Assembly (NCBI RefSeq): GCF_018224885.1
Contig: NZ_JAGTXB010000028.1
Coordinates: forward strand, 30,683 to 94,682
DNA length: 64,000 nucleotides
Direction: 5' to 3'
From: Chitinophaga hostae
GTDB taxonomy: Bacteria > Bacteroidota > Bacteroidia > Chitinophagales > Chitinophagaceae
The translations under genes were made by a program, and so were the position numbers. The notes under the pieces were generated by a model. That model did no database searches. It was not told the origin of the DNA and saw only the letters and a list, made by a program, of their open reading frames with translations. Positions 62,757 to 64,000 of this stretch are shown in pieces. Position 1 is the first letter of the stretch; every line of letters begins with the position of its first letter.

Positions 62757-63989
62757 TTAACGGCACCGTTCCATCTTTTGCCGGATCACCTTCTGATCGG
62801 CCGGCGCCACGGCAAGTTCCAGCGCGGTTTCAAAACACGCCATTGCTTTTGCGTTATCAATACCCGTATACAGTTCACCGAGCAATACATGATACAGGTG
62901 GAGCGCTGACAGGTTAAGTTTCAGCGCTTCGGCAATAGCAGCAGGTTTGCCTTTGGCTTTTGATAAAGCATAGGTTCTGTTCAGTGCGGCCATAGGAGAA
63001 TATTCCAGCTGCAGCAGGTGGTTATAGAACTGCAGGATAAAATTCCATTTTTCCGGCGTATCTGCTTTGATGGTATGCCAGTAAGCAATCCCTGCTTCCA
63101 GGTGATATTTGGTGAGTTCGTTGCCCTGTGAGGCAGTATGCAGGAAAGCTTCTCCCTGTAATATTAATTCCCGGTTCCACAAACTGGTGTCCTGGTCGTC
63201 GTACAACACCATTTCTCCCGCGGGGTTTATCCTGGCCTCAAACCGGGACGACTGGAAGCTCATGAGTGCCAGCAGCGCATGAACCGCCGGTGTGTTGGTG
63301 GCTTCGTGGGCAATGAGCAGGGAGGTGAGCCGCATGGCTTCCAGGCACAGATCCTTTCGGATAGAGCTGTTATGACTGGCAGAATAATAGCCTTCGTTAA
63401 AAAGGAGGTAAAGCGTTCTGAGTACAGTTTCCAGGCGCTTGTGAATATCGGCGGGACCGGGGAACTCAATCTTTATCTGTTCCGCTCTCAGTTTATCTTT
63501 CGCCCGCTGTAATCTTTTGGTGATGGTTTCCTTATTGGATAAAAAGGCATCCGCGATTTCTTCTATGCCAAAGCCGCAGAGGATGCGGAGAGCCAGTCCT
63601 ATCTGTGCTTCCGCAATGATGGCGGGGTGACAGATGGCGAACATCATCTGGAGCTGGCTGTCCTGGATATTTTGGTCGGAGAGGTCTATTTCCGGTGTAT
63701 GATCCGTTGCCGCTGCCGAATATTTTAGCTGTGCCGCAACTTTTTTTTGAAAGACGGATTCATGCCTCAGGTAATTCTTTGCCTTGTTTTTTGCCACCGT
63801 GTACAACCATGCCACAGGATTTTCCGGCAGGCCTTTCAGTCCCCATATTTCGGAGGCCGACAAAAAAGTATCGCTTGCCAGGTCTTCCGCTATTTCTATG
63901 TGTTCGAACCCAAACAGTTTACATAATACTGCTGTGATCTTACTGTATTCGGTTCTGAACAGGTGTGGAATCAATTCGTTTTTCTCCAT
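62757..63989 (-). CDS. ECF sigma factor with TPR-like C-terminal domain (ECF42/DUF6596 type)
   Basis: A 410-residue sigma-70-family factor. Region 2 is in residues 10-75 (AEDLASDTFLSASEIWGLKG), region 4 at about 130-180 (LRILCGFGIEEIADAFLSNK). The C-terminal about 220 residues have LYLLFNEGYYSASH and several helical repeats, as in ECF sigma factors with the DUF6596 extension. Such factors are usually next to a YCII-like protein gene, which would lie beyond the right edge. The start is 11 bases from the window end. Confidence 0.92.
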   Translation of the reverse strand: MEKNELIPHLFRTEYSKITAVLCKLFGFEHIEIAEDLASDTFLSASEIWGLKGLPENPVAWLYTVAKNKAKNYLRHESVFQKKVAAQLKYSAAATDHTPEIDLSDQNIQDSQLQMMFAICHPAIIAEAQIGLALRILCGFGIEEIADAFLSNKETITKRLQRAKDKLRAEQIKIEFPGPADIHKRLETVLRTLYLLFNEGYYSASHNSSIRKDLCLEAMRLTSLLIAHEATNTPAVHALLALMSFQSSRFEARINPAGEMVLYDDQDTSLWNRELILQGEAFLHTASQGNELTKYHLEAGIAYWHTIKADTPEKWNFILQFYNHLLQLEYSPMAALNRTYALSKAKGKPAAIAEALKLNLSALHLYHVLLGELYTGIDNAKAMACFETALELAVAPADQKVIRQKMERCR

Positions 63990-64000
63990 AAAAAAATAAA

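Overview
The window looks like chromosomal DNA of a Bacteroidota species, most likely a Chitinophaga-like member of the Chitinophagaceae. The pointers are promoter motifs of the TTTG-N20-TAnnTTTG type, Bacteroidota-style outer-membrane receptors and lipoproteins, BtuG-like and DUF6660-like proteins, a CzcA-TolC fusion, ECF sigma factors with a TPR tail, and many paired SRPBCC/AraC/TlpA genes. No rRNA, tRNA, CRISPR array, insertion sequence or prophage was seen. This assignment is from sequence character only; no search was run.

Layout. 1-1857 (minus): a truncated tyrosinase coupled to a small Cys-rich membrane protein. 1858-3088: a long gap with no convincing gene. 3089-6497 (plus): AraC regulator, YdjM-type membrane protein, and an ABC ATPase/permease pair of the bacteriocin-immunity type. 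6547-7974 (minus): a secreted Gfo/Idh/MocA oxidoreductase.

8200-19939 (minus) is the most interesting part: an apparently undescribed RiPP (ribosomally made, modified peptide) operon. In transcription order it encodes an outer-membrane TonB-type receptor, an AraC regulator with a degenerate receiver domain, an ABC exporter, a radical SAM/SPASM maturase, an unknown helical protein, a subtilisin fused to an unusual C-terminal domain, a JmjC-type hydroxylase, a prolyl-4-hydroxylase-like oxygenase, a UPF0489 protein (the family of the peptide arginase that turns Arg into ornithine), and last a 60-residue Cys/Arg-rich peptide that is the probable precursor. The combination predicts a peptide cross-linked by radical chemistry, hydroxylated, and with Arg converted to ornithine. 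A 25-residue reading frame coupled to the oxygenase gene is a possible second small peptide.

20323-24727: an S41 protease (minus), then a cobalamin riboswitch leading two surface lipoproteins that resemble the BtuG and companion B12-capture proteins. 24775-26253: a TlpA-type thiol-disulfide lipoprotein. 26498-34854 (plus): a heavy-metal efflux operon (DUF6660-like protein, CzcA fused to a TolC-like domain, CzcB adaptor, PIB-4-type ATPase) closed by a perfect 23-bp-arm terminator.

34879-51754: housekeeping and accessory genes, including a bestrophin, a NAD(P)-binding protein with a nearby sigma-54 enhancer-binding regulator and twin palindromes, a divergent MocR/EamA pair with direct-repeat operators, SDR, methyltransferase, AraC, PaiB, an SMI1/DUF1963-like protein, SRPBCC, F420-type oxidoreductase, DedA, and acyl-CoA synthetase. 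51993-63989: SH3 protein, DJ-1 family protein with a metal-binding-like zinc-ribbon head, RibD-like reductase, TlpA-like protein, metallophosphoesterase, DUF2461, an ArsR-SRPBCC-SRPBCC operon, a histidine kinase/response regulator pair, a putative zinc metalloprotease lipoprotein, and an ECF sigma factor with a TPR-like tail. Two promoters (47844-47892 and 58939-58990) share one operator design: two identical-type palindromes 28 bp apart, one between the promoter boxes and one at the start site.
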